Shown here piece by piece: positions 48,776 through 63,900 of a stretch of DNA of 64,000 nucleotides. Source of the DNA: Adiantum capillus-veneris (Eukaryota > Streptophyta > Polypodiopsida > Polypodiales > Pteridaceae); the NCBI GenBank assembly GCA_014529385.2, contig CM043944.1, positions 74,709,884 through 74,773,883 of the forward strand. The letters run 5' to 3'. Positions within the stretch are counted from its first letter, which is position 1. Each line of letters opens with the position of its first letter. A program made the translations under genes and the position numbers. The notes under the pieces were generated by a model that searched no databases, was not told the DNA's origin, and saw only the letters and a program-made list of their open reading frames with translations.

Positions 48776-49591
48776 AGTGGGGGATAGAAAGATAATAAAG
48801 GAAGAGAGAGTGGGAGAGAGGATAGATCTCCACTTTTTAGAAAGAGGCAGCCAAGAATGTTCCTTAATGATTGGAAGAGGAAGTGACATGAGAGGAAAGG
48901 GAGGAAAGAAATAGAGAGAGTTGGCTAACGTTTTAGAGAGAGAATGCAGTGAGAATGTGGAAAATCTGCTTTTTTGGCAGGGAGGCTAGAAAGTGTCTCC
49001 TTTAATGAGTTCTAAGTGAGAGAGAGTGTTTTATATGTTACAGAGAGAAGAGGGGTGGGAAAAGGACATTTTAAAATTCATTTACCTACCTCTCTTTTGG
49101 ATTACTAAATAGAGTATTTTCAAATTCAAAATATGAAAATGGCTTTTCTTAAAAATCTCATCATAGGCCTTTTTGCCCTCTCTTTTAGGCTTGATCAAAC
49201 TTGGCTTAAGCCTTAAACATTCCCTCAAATTGCCAAATAGAGAAGCCCTCATATACCCCAATCACTTCCTAATGGCTTGTGTGTGTGAAACGGTTTGGTG
49301 TTCTTGTTTGTGAGTTTGGACATGGTTTGGTGTTCTTGTACCCACTCTCACAAGAGTGAGGATTGTGTATGCTTGTGTGGCCAGACGGGCAGTCACAAGT
49401 TTCACACATTGTTTGCGGACAGTTTCTCTTGTGGGATGTGTTTTGAGCTAGTTTTCTCTCTACTTACGTATATGGTTATGCGCTTTACGCTTGGTTGAGC
49501 AATGTCCCAATTTATGCTTGCAAAATTTTTAGATTGTGGAGTTGGTTTTATGCATATGTTAGCATCATTCTTGATGCAATTGATCATGCTT

Positions 49592-49633
49592 TTGACCACT
49601 ACACAATGCTTTTGAGCATTGTGTAGTGGTCAA
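49592..49633. repeat. Perfect 18-bp hairpin
   Basis: TTGACCACTACACAATGC at 49592-49609 and its exact complement at 49616-49633, with a 6-nt TTTTGA loop. It lies in the left part of the old copia relic. Confidence 0.85.
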
Positions 49634-49827
49634 GTTACCTCCCACTCCTGTTGCTAGTTTTTGGCATGGTTTATGGTTGAGGTTGTACTTGAGGTTTTTC
49701 TTAGTTTACAGGGGATATTCTGCCAAAATTTTCCCACATTTCTTGCCAAACTTTGGTTCTTAGACATTCACCTATGGTTGCAAATATGTGTGATTGTGTA
49801 GAGTCAACTACGGTGACTTTTGAGAGA

Positions 49828-49915
49828 CGACAGTCTCGTTCTTGCCGATACTTGCGCTATTGGAATTGCGGTCACATAGGGCACATTAGACGCCGTTGTT
49901 TTAGACGTATGAGAC
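49828..49915 (+). pseudogene. Old copia relic: gag zinc knuckle, left part
   Basis: The plus strand reads SRSCRYLRYWNCGHIGHIRR then RCF, a CCHC knuckle whose first Cys is Tyr. The frame stops at the insertion point of the minus-strand copia element. The protease of the same relic resumes at about 55.23 kb on the other side, so this element was cut between knuckle and protease. Confidence 0.55.
49911..49915. repeat. Target-site duplication of copia element, left (GAGAC)
   Basis: GAGAC occurs here and at 55114-55118. On the right three extra A separate it from the LTR end. Confidence 0.7.
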
Positions 49916-52900
49916 TGTAAATAAAGAGGATGAAAGAGAGCTACACAAGACAAGCACAAAGCACACAGAGATGGAAAGCTTCTTCTTCTTCTCACAGAAA
50001 AGAGAGTACAAAATGACTAAGTGCTAAGACTGAAAAGTAGCACATATGTACATGCGGTCACTAAGTGTGAACTCGCTAGAAGCGTACTAGGCTGGCACTA
50101 TAAGTGTAGTCCAGTTGTAGAATCACTGGCAGAGATCCTCCGTGTTGGTCACCTAACGCGCCAGTGAGTAAATGTCGTAAGCGGCCAAGACCCGTAGTGG
50201 ATGCCATCTCAAGATGTAGAGCTAGACATCTCAACACTCCCCCTCGAGCTCTGCATGTCGCAGAGTCCAAGCATAGTCCGGAAACGTCGAAGCTTCTCAG
50301 CTCCGAGGGCCTTGGTAAAGATATCCGCTATCTGCTCCTTTGTGCTGACGTAGACCAAGTCGATGTCGCCTGCCAACACTCGCTCTCGAACGTAGTGGTA
50401 ATGGACCTCTATGTGCTTGGTCCTGGCATGGAACACTGGGTTCCTAGCCAACTACATGCTGCTGAGGTTGTCACAATGGATCAAAATCCACCTGCACTCC
50501 CAAGTCCTCAAGTAATGTGCGTAGCCAAGCTACCTCGCACGCTGCAACTACTGCACCTCTGTACTCGGCCTTTGTGCTCGATAAAGCAACCGTAGGCTAC
50601 TTTTTGATGCTCCAAGTAATAGCAGCACTCCCAAAAGAGAACATGAATCCACTCGTAGATCTCCTATCAACAATGCTACCTACCCAATCTGCATCTGCAT
50701 ACCCATACAATGCTAATGGCACATCTGCTGCATAGAACAATGCGTAGTCAAGAGTCCCTTGCACATACCGAAGTGTGCGTCGTACTCCATCCAAATGTGG
50801 CTTCCTTGGAAGCTGCATGAACTGACTCTCCAAGCCTACTGTGTAGCTCAAGTCTGGCCTCGTGATAGTCAAGTAGATTAGACTACCCACAATCTTCCTG
50901 TACATCTTGACATCCTCAACAACATCACCCTTCTCTGCACTCATCTTTGCATTCACATCCAAGGGAATAGAAATTGGCTTACAATCAGCCATACCATACT
51001 TTGACAACATGTCCAAAGAATATTGTCTTTGTGACAGCCATACACCCTCTGGAGTCCTGATCACCTCAATGCCAAGAAAGTAGCGCAACTCGCCCAAATC
51101 TTTCATTTCAAACTCCTGTTTGAGAAGACCCTTCACATGGTCAATCTCCATAGCATTGTCACCCACAATAATAAGGTCATCTACATATATGGTAATGACC
51201 ACAATCCCCACATCACTCTCACGTACATAGAGTGAATGATCAACATGAGCTCTCCTAAACCCAATACTGACAAGATACTTGGCAATCCTGTCATACCATG
51301 CTCTAGAGCCCTGCTTCAAACCATACAAAGCTTTGAGAAGTCTGCATACATAATCTGGGTAACCTGGATCGACATAACGAGGTGGCTGATCCTTATACAC
51401 TTCCTCTTGCAACTCACCATTCAATAAGGCATTCTTTACATCCATTTGATGCATAATCCATCCTCTAGATGCAGCCACTGCTATGACAGCTCTCACAGTC
51501 ATCATCTTTGCCACTGGAGCAAAGGTCTCCTCATAGTCTATGCCATACGTTTGTGCATAGCCCTTTGCGACCAGCCTTGCCTTTTGACGCTCAATGTTAC
51601 CATCAGCCTTATGCTTAGTTTTATACACCCATTTACAGCCAATAGCTTTCTTGCCACATGGCAATGGCACCAACTCCCATGTGTCGTTTGCTTCCAATGC
51701 AGCCATCTCTTCATTCATTGCATCATCATAATGCACATTTCCAAATGCATCCTCAAAACATGTGGGCTCCACATCCTGTATCACCTTAGCCATGTAGGCT
51801 TGGTGATGCGCTAGATACCCATCATAAGTCAATTTCTAAACTGGATTTTTGACTCTGTTAGATCTGCGCGGTCCTGGGTCACTCCTTTGCCCTCTAGCAT
51901 CTTCTTGTACTTTTCTTACACCAGGTGTCCTTATAGCCGGAATTCCAAATCCTCATCAAGACTTTGTTCAGAACCATCTTAATCCATGTCTACATGTGAA
52001 AGCCAGGATGATGCATCAGCCATAAAGGGAGGTTCATCAACCTTTTCCTTTCCTTTTTGTGATACATTCCCTGTACCTGCTGGTGGAGTAACCTGCGTAC
52101 GTAGTCTACCATTCCATGGCTTCTCAACAGAGCCACGAGAAGATGACTCTTGTGGTCCACTCAAAACCTATGACTGTGGCCTCACATTTTGTACAACCAC
52201 ATCATCTTTTACATCAGCCCCAATAGTGCCATGTGCATTACTGTACCAGCTGCGCATCTCATCAAAGACTACATCTCTGCTCACTCGTAATTCTCGTGTA
52301 GTAGGATTGTAGCACCTGTACCCCTTTTGTTCAAGGGAATATCCCACAAGAATACATTTCTCTGCTTTAGGATCCAATTTCCTACGCAAATCATCTGGTA
52401 CATGCACGTAAGCTATGCAGCCAAACACTTTCAAGTGTGCCAAATCAGGCTTTGTACCTGTAAACTTTTTCTCAGGCGTTACATCATGCACCACAGCTGT
52501 AGGTGTCCTGTTCATAATGTACACAGCTGTATTTACATCTTCAGCCCAGAAATGATGAGGCATGTTCTTCTCATTCATCAATGCACGTGCAACCTCTGCA
52601 ATGTGCCTGTTTTTCCTTTCTTCAATCCCATTTTGCTGTGGAGTATATCTGCATGTAAACTGCCTGTGTATACCATGCATTCGCAGAAAATTTAAAAAAT
52701 CGTTGGAGAAGTACTCTCCCCCTCCATCTGACCTCAATGTATTGATCTGCATATCTGTCTTCTTCTCAATCATGACTTTGAAGTCCTGAAAGTGACCAAA
52801 CACTTCACTTTTGTTACGCATGAAGTAGACCCATACTTTCCTTGTATGGTCATCAATGAAAGAGACATAATACCTGCAACCATGTATACTTGCAGTATCG

Positions 52901-55110
52901 GTTGTGGACCCCAAAAATATGTGTGCACCACCTCAAGTGGCTTTTTACATACATTGCGCTCATGTGGAAATGAGCCCTTTGACTGGTTTCCAAACTGGCA
53001 TGCTGCACACACTTTATGCATACCATCCACCTTGAATTTGGGAAAACCTTTTACAATCTGTTTTGATTGCATGCTGCGTAATCTCTGCTCATTTTACATG
53101 GCCAATGCATTTGTGCCAAATGTCAACATCAGCCACAACACCTGTGCCCTGTGCAAATAATGCAGCTTTTACCTCAGGCATGTCTACATTCAGCGTAAAC
53201 ATTCTGCCCACACATTTGGCCTCTGTGATCAGCTTACAGCCATTCTCGAAATCTTCTACATAACAGCCATTTGGATTGAAGCGAACCTGCAAACCCTGCT
53301 CAACCATTTGTCCAACAGAAACAAGATTCTTTGTAATGTTTGGGACATGAAGTACATCTGCTAAGTACTTTGATTTCCCACTCTTCGTATTTAGAGGTAT
53401 GTCCCCTACATGAGCTGTGTCATCTCCTATCTGCACATAGCATGACTCATCTGGTTTGCGCATATCTCTAAACCACTCTCCACGAGACGTCATGTGATTA
53501 GAGGCACCTGAATCCACATACCAAACATCATCTTGGGTGGAATTCTCTGCAGTCATTGTATTCATTACATGCTGCATAACAAACATGCGCTCGTTTTTGC
53601 GGTCATCTGCATCTCTACTAGTAGATGCATAGTTGCCCTGTTCTCTCTTTCCACTTGCTTTTCCCTTTGGACAGTCACGTGACATGTGACCTCTTTCACC
53701 ACAAGTCCAACATTCTCTGCTATTTGCAGTATGTTGCTGCCTGCTTGATCCTGCACCACAACCTCTTTGACTCCCCTTGCCTTGAGACTAATTTCCCCTG
53801 CCACCTGTATTGTTTTGATTTGATTGACCTTCTTGAAATTGGCCCCTGCAACCCCTTGGGCCTCGACCACGACCTCTACCTCTACCTCTGTTGGAGTTAG
53901 AAAAGAAGGCCTGTTCAGAATTATTTCTGCCATGAGAAGAAGATGTGTCAAGGTTCTTCTCCTCAAGAATAAGCATAGAAATCAAATCTTGGAACACGGG
54001 GATGTCGTCTCTTGTATTCATGGAAGACCTGAAATGTACATACTCATCTCCTAGACCATCCAAGCATGCACGGACAATGTCATCGTCTTCCACTGAGACT
54101 TTAATAGATCCAAGAGCCTCAATGATACTCTTGATCTTCAAAGCATAATCATTGATGGAGAGGTTGTTCCTCTTAACCAGATTTAGCTCCGTGGCCTTGG
54201 TGTTTACCTCGAACACTTTGCCTAAGTTTTTCCATGCAATGGCGGGGGTTTCAGCATCCTATAGATATCCCATCATGCCATCTGTGATGCTCATAGAAAG
54301 CCAATACATCACTTTGCTCTGGCCTTGTTGCCAGTCACTCAAAGCTTTCCTTTGTTGTGCTGTAGCATTTGCCTCGGGAATCTCTGGTTCCTTTTCATTG
54401 TCTCCTTCTACATAGTCCCAATAACCTTTTCCTTTTAGGAAATTTGTTATTCTGAACTTCCATGCAGGGTAGTTATTTTTCTCAAGCTTCTCAGTGACAA
54501 TCTGATTGAAACCGTCAGACATCTTGAAGCACTAAGACAAAATAGCTGCAATTTGCAAAAACCTGCAAATCTGCTGAACCTACTATCGTGGTACCTGTAA
54601 CGCTTTCTACACTCAACGAGTGTCCACAATCAAGATTACATACAACCACTGTACTTGTACAGTAAATCTCTGTGTACTGCACTTTGGAGACCTGTTCAGA
54701 AACTTGTACGAAAAACGAAGGGATTGCGAACGAAGGGATTGTGATGCTCTTGCTCTCTTAGCCTCTCTTGCCTACATCAGGCTCTGATACCATGTAAAGA
54801 AAGAGGATACAAGAGAGCTACACAAGACAAGCACAAAGCACACAGAGATGGAAAGCCTCTTCTTCTTCTCACAGAAAAGAGAGTACAAAATGACTAAGTG
54901 CTAAAACTGAAAAGTAGCACATATGTACATGCGGTCACTAAGTGTGAACTCGCTAGAAGCGTACTAGACTAGGACTATAAATGTAGTCCAGCTGTAGAAT
55001 CACTGGCAGAGATCCTCCGTGTCAGTCACCTAACGTGCCAGTGAGTAAATGTCGTAAGCGGCCAAGACCCGTAGTGGATGCCAGCTCAAGATGTAGAGCT
55101 CGACATCTCA
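49916..55110 (-). mobile_element. Ty1/copia element, full-length, minus strand
   Basis: Two 318-bp LTRs (49916-50233 and 54793-55110) flank gag, protease, integrase and RT-RNase H in copia order, all on the minus strand. The initiator-Met PBS abuts the 5' LTR and a GAGGGGGAG purine tract abuts the 3' LTR. GAGAC repeats flank it. The coding region is broken by several TAG stops and at least three frame changes, and the first integrase Asp is Tyr. Confidence 0.92.
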
Positions 55111-58100
55111 AAAGAGACAGCAATAGAGATGTATGTGAAGTGCAGATATAGCTTTGACACAGGTTAGATAGGTAGTTCTAGTGGCAATCTATGCCAGTGG
55201 CGGTGATGTCATGCTTGCCTCGAGTGTACCTGTTGTAGATTTTTTCTATGGGTAGGACACTTTCTTCACAATGGTTACTAGATAGTGATGCAATTTTCCA
55301 CGTCACACCATGTCGTGAGTGGAGTAGCACATTCTCTAGTGAAAGTTTTGGTTGTCTAGACTTGGCCGATGGTTTGGCATTTGACATAAAGGTTGCGTTT
55401 TTTTGTCTTTGTCCAGTGGTGCATCATATATGGTACAACATGTATGCCATGTTCCTCAACTGAGACAGAGCTTGATCTGAGTGAGATAGTTAGAAGAATT
55501 TAATTGTCAAATACTGCTTAGAGAGCAGTCTTTCCAGATGCATCGCATTTCACTAGTGATTGCTAGAGGAGCTCGCAGCGGTCTGGTATATCCTATGCAT
55601 GTGTGTGATTTTTGAGATGGATTAGTCTCAGTTTTGTTGTTGGAAGCCTTTGAGTGAGAGACAAGACGTGTCTCCTTCATAGGTGAGCTCCACCATGCTC
55701 ACAAGATAGAGCATTTGGTTGTGCAGGATGTTTTGTAGAGATACAAATAGAGCGGCAGTGCTCTTGTGAGACACAAGTTGTCAGAGTTTGTGCAGGCAGA
55801 GGTAGAGCAGGTCTTCTCCCTAGAGACACAGATAGACCTAGCAGATATGGAGTTTTTTTACATGCTCATGCTAGAGGCTAATGAGTTGGTGACAAGATTC
55901 ATAGTTGTGTCTATGGGTGAGAGGGATGTAGATTCCCCAGTCTCGGTGTTGACACATCCATACGCAATGGGTAGTCCTGAGGATGCAGTGATTGCAAATA
56001 GCATAGGAGAGGTGAGCTCAACTAGGTTTGTGTAGATTTCATCACTGGTCGAGGAATCTCATGCTTGACCTGTTAGTGTCGAGGCCCGATCTAGAAGCTA
56101 AAATGGGAGAATTTGCAGTAGGGATAGTCAGTCGTACGGTGATTGACACTAGCATGATGTTTCCTAAAGATGTACATACCATATAGAGTTGTCTGTGGGA
56201 TTTACATGCAGGCTCTAGCATGAGTACGCACACTTGCCTACCACCAGAGCCGATAAGACTGCATGTAGATCAACAAAGTGAGCCAATGGGCATAGGTTGA
56301 GAGAAACTCTCACCTAGTTTCTTTGTACAGACTAGTAGTGTAGCTAGTAGCTCTGACTTATCGGCGCATCACCTTTAAGTGGGAAATTGTTGGGGTAATG
56401 GTGCTACGCCTTTTGCCCGAGGTCAGATGTTTGGTGTCCGCCGATCCCCCATCCATATGTGTACATACAATAAGGAGCTCCTCGCCACTTCTTTCTAAGG
56501 TTGCTCCACCCACACCGGTCTCTTGCTTCTCCACTTCCCCGCACCACACCGAACCATGCATGCAAGCATCCGCGCACACGTGCACTCACAGTAGGTGAAT
56601 GATAGGCAGCTTGTTGTCCATCTTGAAGGTGTATGCATCCAATTGCTTGTAATAAAGTCCTTGCAAAATATATGAGCCTCGGTCAATTACGTTGCTCCAT
56701 TCATTGATGCACCTCTTGTCCACCTTCTCCTTTGCTGCAACACACTTGACAAAGTAGAAATCCACACCCTCCGCATTGGTTGAAGCATCTAGATTTACAG
56801 CAAATGTGTCGCCAACACATGGAGTGCTACTGAACACATCATGCTACCCTTCATATGTGAAGTCATCATAGACATTGACCTCCTCTATTGGAACTTCAAC
56901 TGCCGGATTGGAATCTACCTCCATCTCATTATGTAATGGCTTAAGAATATGATACTTCCAAGACTCCACATGAGCTTTATTGATGCAATGATTCCACCTT
57001 CCATTAATGCATGCATCACAGAAGCATGCCAAGTTTCTAGTTGCAAGGGTAGCTGGATCTTGCAGGTTGCGACCATGGAAAGCATGCATAGAGCAAGATT
57101 GAGGGACAGTGGAACAATTCCACTTGAATTCTCTATTCACATCCCCCACTTTAACCTTCCAGATCACATGGGCACATTCCCTTTCTTTTGATGGATATGA
57201 TGCAGGTGCTCCTTGTGACATGGTGGCTTGACAAAAAGCAACCACATTTGTTGTACACTGCAATATAGCTCCATTGGGTTTTAGTTGTTCATGGGTCAAG
57301 GTTATTTTCACAATATCTCTTGCACCATCATGCTTGTCATGCCCTGATCCAAAGAAGAACCAGCTCATCCCCATCTCTGCGAGGCCGCACCATCAGACCA
57401 CACCCAATGCTATCTAGAAGTGACACCCTCCTGATATAACCAGTCACGGTGCAACATGAGGCAATGTTGAAAAAACAATGTGTCATGCACCTTCTCATCT
57501 AATATGAAGAATTGGATTGTTTTGACTACCTCCCTTGCCTTGCGGTAGTACGTAATGTGTACAAAAATGGTTGTCTGACTAAAGTTCCAATGCATCTACT
57601 GAACCTCATTTTGCTCCTTGAAGCCGTCATTCTCGACAAAATCAACAATTGAGACAACAACATCATCCAAAAACCAAAGTAGACAGTCTTTGAATAGTTG
57701 TCCTTGCCATCGAGCTATATAATTGTGAGGGATGAAGATCTTTAGCTTGGTCTTCAGGAGTTGAAGAAACTTCCAACACTGCATTTCTTCATGCAGAAGA
57801 TCTTTACTTCTTTTACTCTTTCCATTCTTGTCTATTACTTCTACATACACAAAAAGTTTGACAACAATACTCTTACCTGACTTTACTATATCCAAGAAAC
57901 ATAATTCTAACTTTTTCACTCCACATGTCTTACAGGCTCCCATCAGGAATTCCCTTTTATGGAAAACTGCATCTGATGGCTTTGGAACAGAGAATGGACT
58001 CCCACAATTGTGTGATACCTTTGAATGTGTGATGTGAAGTCTAGCATCCCCTACCAATGTTATCACCTATGGCACAGATACTGCATACATAGCTGCAACC

Positions 58101-60872
58101 TGTATCATGCAACCCAAAAGTTTGAGAGCGCACGTGGTTCAGTGCGCCCTTTAAAAAGGACATTTGAACATGGTATTTGCAAAAGCACATGTATTTATCT
58201 TTCAACCACCTGCAGAAGAATGGATTCAACATCTCAAGCATTCTCATGCCAATCTTGCAATCTGGATGTTTTTCTTTGAATCGATGAAAGAGCTCGCCTT
58301 GCAATAACCATAATTGATCATCATGTTTAGTATGATGAATGAATCAAAATAGGAATATAGATAAGGCTATCTAATACATCTAGCATGCTCATAAATACAG
58401 CAAGATGCTAGTTAGCAATTTGTGTATGCTAGTTAGCATAAACACAATTTTTATTTTCATCACACAACAAACATGGTAGGATATCTTCCCGCTAAGAGTC
58501 CTTGAAACTCATACAAGAGGGGACCAAATCCCTACTCAACACTTCATTTTGGGTAGTGTTAAAGACTTGGATGCTACTTAGCATACTGTGTATGCTAGTT
58601 AGCAAAGAAACAATTCTAATTTTCCTTACACAACCAACATGGTAGGAGCTCTTTACATACCGTGAGATGATTAGTATGACAATTAGTATTCTAGGTATGA
58701 TAACTAGCATATATTGTGCTAGCCATCTTGACCATCTTGCTAGTTAGCGTACTACAAATAGGAGGTAGCATACTCATGACCTCCAAAAACATTTTGAGCA
58801 TGATATTTTCCATACTAGGTACAACATAAAGGGTGTTAAAGTAGCATACATATTATGCTAACCACAACATACACTATAAGATCACTAGGTATGCTAACTA
58901 GCATACTCATAATGATAATCCTTGAATATTATGCTAACCAGCATACTCTATAAGATCACTAGGCATGCTAATTAGCATACTCATAATGCTAAATCCTTGA
59001 ATATTGTGCTAACCATCATACTCCGTAAGATCACTAGGCATGCTAACTAGCATATGCACAATGCTAAACCCTAAATATTGTGCTAGCCAACATACTTTGT
59101 AGAATCACTAGGCATGCTAACTCGCATACTTATAATGCTAAATCCTGAATATTGTGTTAACTAGCATACTCTATAAGATCACTAGGCATGCTAACTAGCA
59201 TACCATTAATGCTAAACCCTGAATATTGTGCTAACCAACATACTCTGTAAGATCACTAGTCATGCTAACCAGCATACTCGTAAAGCTAAACCCTGAATAT
59301 TGTGCTAATGAGCATACTCTCTAATATCCCTAGGCATGCTAACTAACATACCATTAATGCTAAACCTTGAATATCATGCTAACCAACATACTCTATAAGA
59401 TCCCTAGGTATGGTAACTAGCATACTCACAAAGCTACCCTGAATATTATGCTAACCAACATACTCCGTAGATCACCAGGTATGCTAACTATCATACTTAT
59501 AAAGCTAAACCCTGATTATTGTGCTAACCAACATATTTTGTAAGATCACTAGGCATGCTAACTAGCATACCATAAAGCTAAACAACATACCCAACATAGT
59601 AATAATGCTAATTGGCTTAAACCTTGTATCAAACAACATACTCAAAATGCTATTGAGCATACTGATCATGATGATGTTAGTATACATGCAATACATAGAA
59701 TGCAATAAGTTATGGAACAAGTATTTGATTGATCACCTGAGGCTCATCTAGGAGGTGCACATGGTGTTTTATGTAGCTTTTCCTCCCCACTCACTTTCGA
59801 CAAACATCCTTCTTGTTGGGTGAAACACGAGTCTCCTCTCTCCAAAATGTGTAGACCAATTCTTTAATTTCATTTGTGATAGGGCTATGATGATGTTGCT
59901 TGTGACATGCAGCCAAGTAAAATGATCGAGCATCGACACCAGTCTTCTCCCACCATGATCATGCCTTGAACAAGGTGAAATGGATGACTTTTAGGACCCT
60001 AGAGAATTTTGCAATAGGCATGTTTTCCTTTGAATTCAACAGCATCTGCAATGCTGCATTCTTAAAAAACAACTCCTCATCAGAACTTGGTTGCTTGAAG
60101 GTAGCAAGTGTATTGTGGACATTGGGGAGAATTTCCATTTGCACAACAACATTCTCTGAGGATTGACCATGGATTTCCCAAATATGTGGATGGTTAGCAA
60201 ACAAGCCTCCAGATTTCCAACTTTTTTTTCTCCTCATCGTTGATGGCATGATCTCCTCGCTCAACTTTCATCCGTTGCTTTTTCCACTGTTTTCTCTTTC
60301 TTTCTCTCTGGTATTTCTCGATAACCAAAGTAGCTGGATCCTGGAATTTACAATTCATTGGCTATAATGGATCCCTTCTACATCCTCCTGAGGTCTGTAA
60401 ACAAGCATGTATTAGATAGTTGAAATCAATCAAAATGAGTATCTGTGACTACATCATGAAGTAATCTAAACATGCTAATATTCGATTAACTACACCAATG
60501 AATTCATTTGGGGATATGTAATCTAAACATGCTAAAATTTGATTAACTACACCAATGAATTCATTTTGAATTTTCTTACCACTATTATAGAGCTTGCCTC
60601 CAGCATTAGAGGTGGTAATAGTGTTGGAAGTTCCAACATTGGGTCCATTTCCAACATTGGGTTGTAATACTATAGATTCATTTCTAGCATTGAAAGTTGC
60701 TAGTTTTCCATATGTATGGTTTTGTGCCAGAGAGAGGATAATAACTCAGCTTCCACATTTGAACTTTGAGGCTAGCTGCTAGCGAAACAGACCGACATGG
60801 AGTAGAAAAAATGTTGACTAGCATGCGAGTCTCAGAGTGAGAGAGAGATGGACCTTGCACGTGCAGAAAGAG

Positions 60873-60953
<81 letters not shown>

Positions 60954-63900
60954 GTCCATCCACTACCCCACTCCCTCTTGGTAACCAAAATTTGAAAAAG
61001 GCCGCGGAGGGAACTAATAAAGTAATGTTTTTTCAAGACATTCCAAATTTAAATTTCACTTGCCCTTTTGTCTTCAACAAATGATAACAAGCACAACCAA
61101 CTAGCATTGTCTAGGAGACAGCCAATTCAGTGACACGCTAACATGACTCTACCCCCTTGTAATTTATCAAATAGTTCTTCTACCTGTGGCACGACAAATC
61201 CATTTTTTGATAGTGATTCTATTTAGTGCTCTATAGTCAACACACATACAATATTTTCCATCTTTCTTTTGGCTAAGAGGACTAGGGAAAAAAATGGTGA
61301 AGAGCTAGGCCTCACCATGCCCTTTTCTACCGGTTCATGAACTTGCCTCATGATCTCCTCTTGTTAAGCTTGTGAAACTCGATAAGGAGGCTTATTAGAC
61401 AGTGAGCTTCTTGGTAGAAGCTCTATTGCATGATCGTCATCCCCTCATTTTAGAGGTAGCTCCCTAGGGTTATCATCAATAAAAACATCTTGGAATTTAC
61501 TTAGGAAAGTAGACAACTCTAATTCCTCTTGATTGCAACCATTTTTATTTAGTAATACGTTAGGATCATTTAGGGATTCCTTAACAAAAATCATGTACGC
61601 GGAAATTGAGCTTTTCATTGACTTATTAAAAGCAGGCATATTTACAAGGGGTATGGTGTTACCCACCTTGTTCTCATCTATGTACATGTTCTTTTTCCTC
61701 TAATTGAAACATATTCTCCTTTTAGGGAAATTCATATTGATAGCCATGCGATGGAACCATGGTGCCCCTAGGATAACATCCTCATGCTAGAGAGGGAGAT
61801 GAAAACGTCCTCTTGTAAATGTAATTTTAGACATGTCTCAATTTCCCAATCAAGGGAATAACCGAGGCCGTTCTCTTTGTCAACGTAGCTTTATACATGA
61901 AGCCTCAATTTCCCAATCAAGGGAGTAACAAAGGAATTTTGTCTCTTGAGAGCCCCATTGGCAGTCACACTATTTCCCATCTCAAAAGCTTCTATGCCTA
62001 ACTTAGTAGCCAACTCCATTGATATAAAGTCGTAAGTTGAGACAAGGTCAAAAAGCATAAAGGCATTGAGACAGTCTGGGGAGGGCAACAAGAGAGGCAA
62101 CCTCTAAACACCCCTCAAGGCTCTTGTGCTGCTCAATTGGGGTTGGGGAAACCACAAGCACAACACAGCAACAAATCCACAACCAACAAACCCAAACAAG
62201 ATAGGGGCACCACCTAGTTATGGGATGCAAACTAGGATGCAAGAGGAGGTGCAACAAAATGCACACAAGCAAGCTCACACAAAGACACACCAAATGGCGG
62301 AAGAGAGACTCAGAGCAAGGGGCAGAAAGAGAGAGAGTGGAGTTTGTGCAAATACCTGATTGAAAACTTGCAAGGTAAGGATGTATACTATCACACTATC
62401 ATAGAGATTGCATAAACTAAACCAACAATTAGTGAATGGTAAACATTGCTACCATACACACATTGTCGTAGGGCATGGTAAAAGTCTCACCACAAAACCC
62501 TCTTACAATGTAAAAGAAACTTGGCAATGAAAACACACTAACCACTTTCTGAGACAAGCTCAAATGATGAAACTTAAAAGATACGAGTCACCTTGCTTTC
62601 ACCAAACCATGTAGCACAAGTGAAAGGACACAGATTCTAGAACCAAGATGCACCTTTGAAGCACCAAAAACTCAATTGCTGATAGTGGAAGAGCATGTAC
62701 AACAGTGGTTTGAGATAGGGCACTCACACTCTCTCACTTTTCAATGTGTAGCATCAAATATTCTCTCACACCAAGTGTGAAGCTCACAAGATGATGACTA
62801 CAGTGGGACAGGTGTCTAACCTCACTCCTATCTTATTGCAGACATAGCAAGAACCACGAATATAATTGTCAATCCAGAGGACGAAGCTAACTCGAATACT
62901 GCATAGAGGCTACAAGAGGTTTCCAATCTCTTGGGAAACAACAAACAACTCGCATCTAACTCAAGCTACACTCAAATGACTCAAATCACCAAAAGCCAAT
63001 CGCTCATTGACAAACAAATCACATCCGTTACAACATCAAATGACATCCAAATGTTACGAAACTTCTAGAACATGTTTATAAGACCTAAGCACACATGCTT
63101 ATAGTCTCAAATCTCACTTTAGGTCAAGTGTAAAATTTGCAATTATTATCAACAGTTCGTTTTCAACACAGAATGCATCTAAATGCTTAGCAATGATGCC
63201 CCAATACCCCGCCTATACTGATTTCATGATTTTGAAGTGCAAATTGCTACTTATGATGAGATTAGGCGGCGAGTCCAGGACACCAAAAGCTATGAAATAT
63301 TGTGAAATTCTTACGTCAATGCATAGAGCTCTTACCTGTGGTTGCAATCCAACGGCCGTGACTGTAATGTGACAACCGAGGAGGGAGTAGGAAGCCAAGT
63401 AGGAGAGAAATGAGCGCCGTTATCTCACACTGTGTATTTCATTATCCAAAACTTTTAAAATAACTTACAAAATTTGGCTTTTATACCTTAGCCAAGGTTT
63501 TTGGTGGTCAAAACTAACAACATGGGAGCTCTCACTAAAGATAGGTTAAGACAAGTTGATACAATCTGGACCACTTGGGGTGGACTTCATCTGCACCTTC
63601 TGCTTGCATGTCTTTGTATAGTCATTCCTTGACCTGTAGCAGCTCAACCTTGATCAAGGGGTATGGCTGTGATTGTTGATGCCATTGTGCATTGATTTGG
63701 TTGGGAGTGAGTTGAGTAACATTACCAGAATGAAGAATTCTCAACTCCCAATCCATCACTACCTTCCACTGCTCATCCATCTTTTGAGAAACCTTCTCCT
63801 TAAGCGCATCTTCTTTAGCTTTTGACACCTGGACCATCGTCTCTTGATTGGCATCTATTAATGGTACTTGAAACTCTTCTTCTTCCCCAAGCCCTTCTGC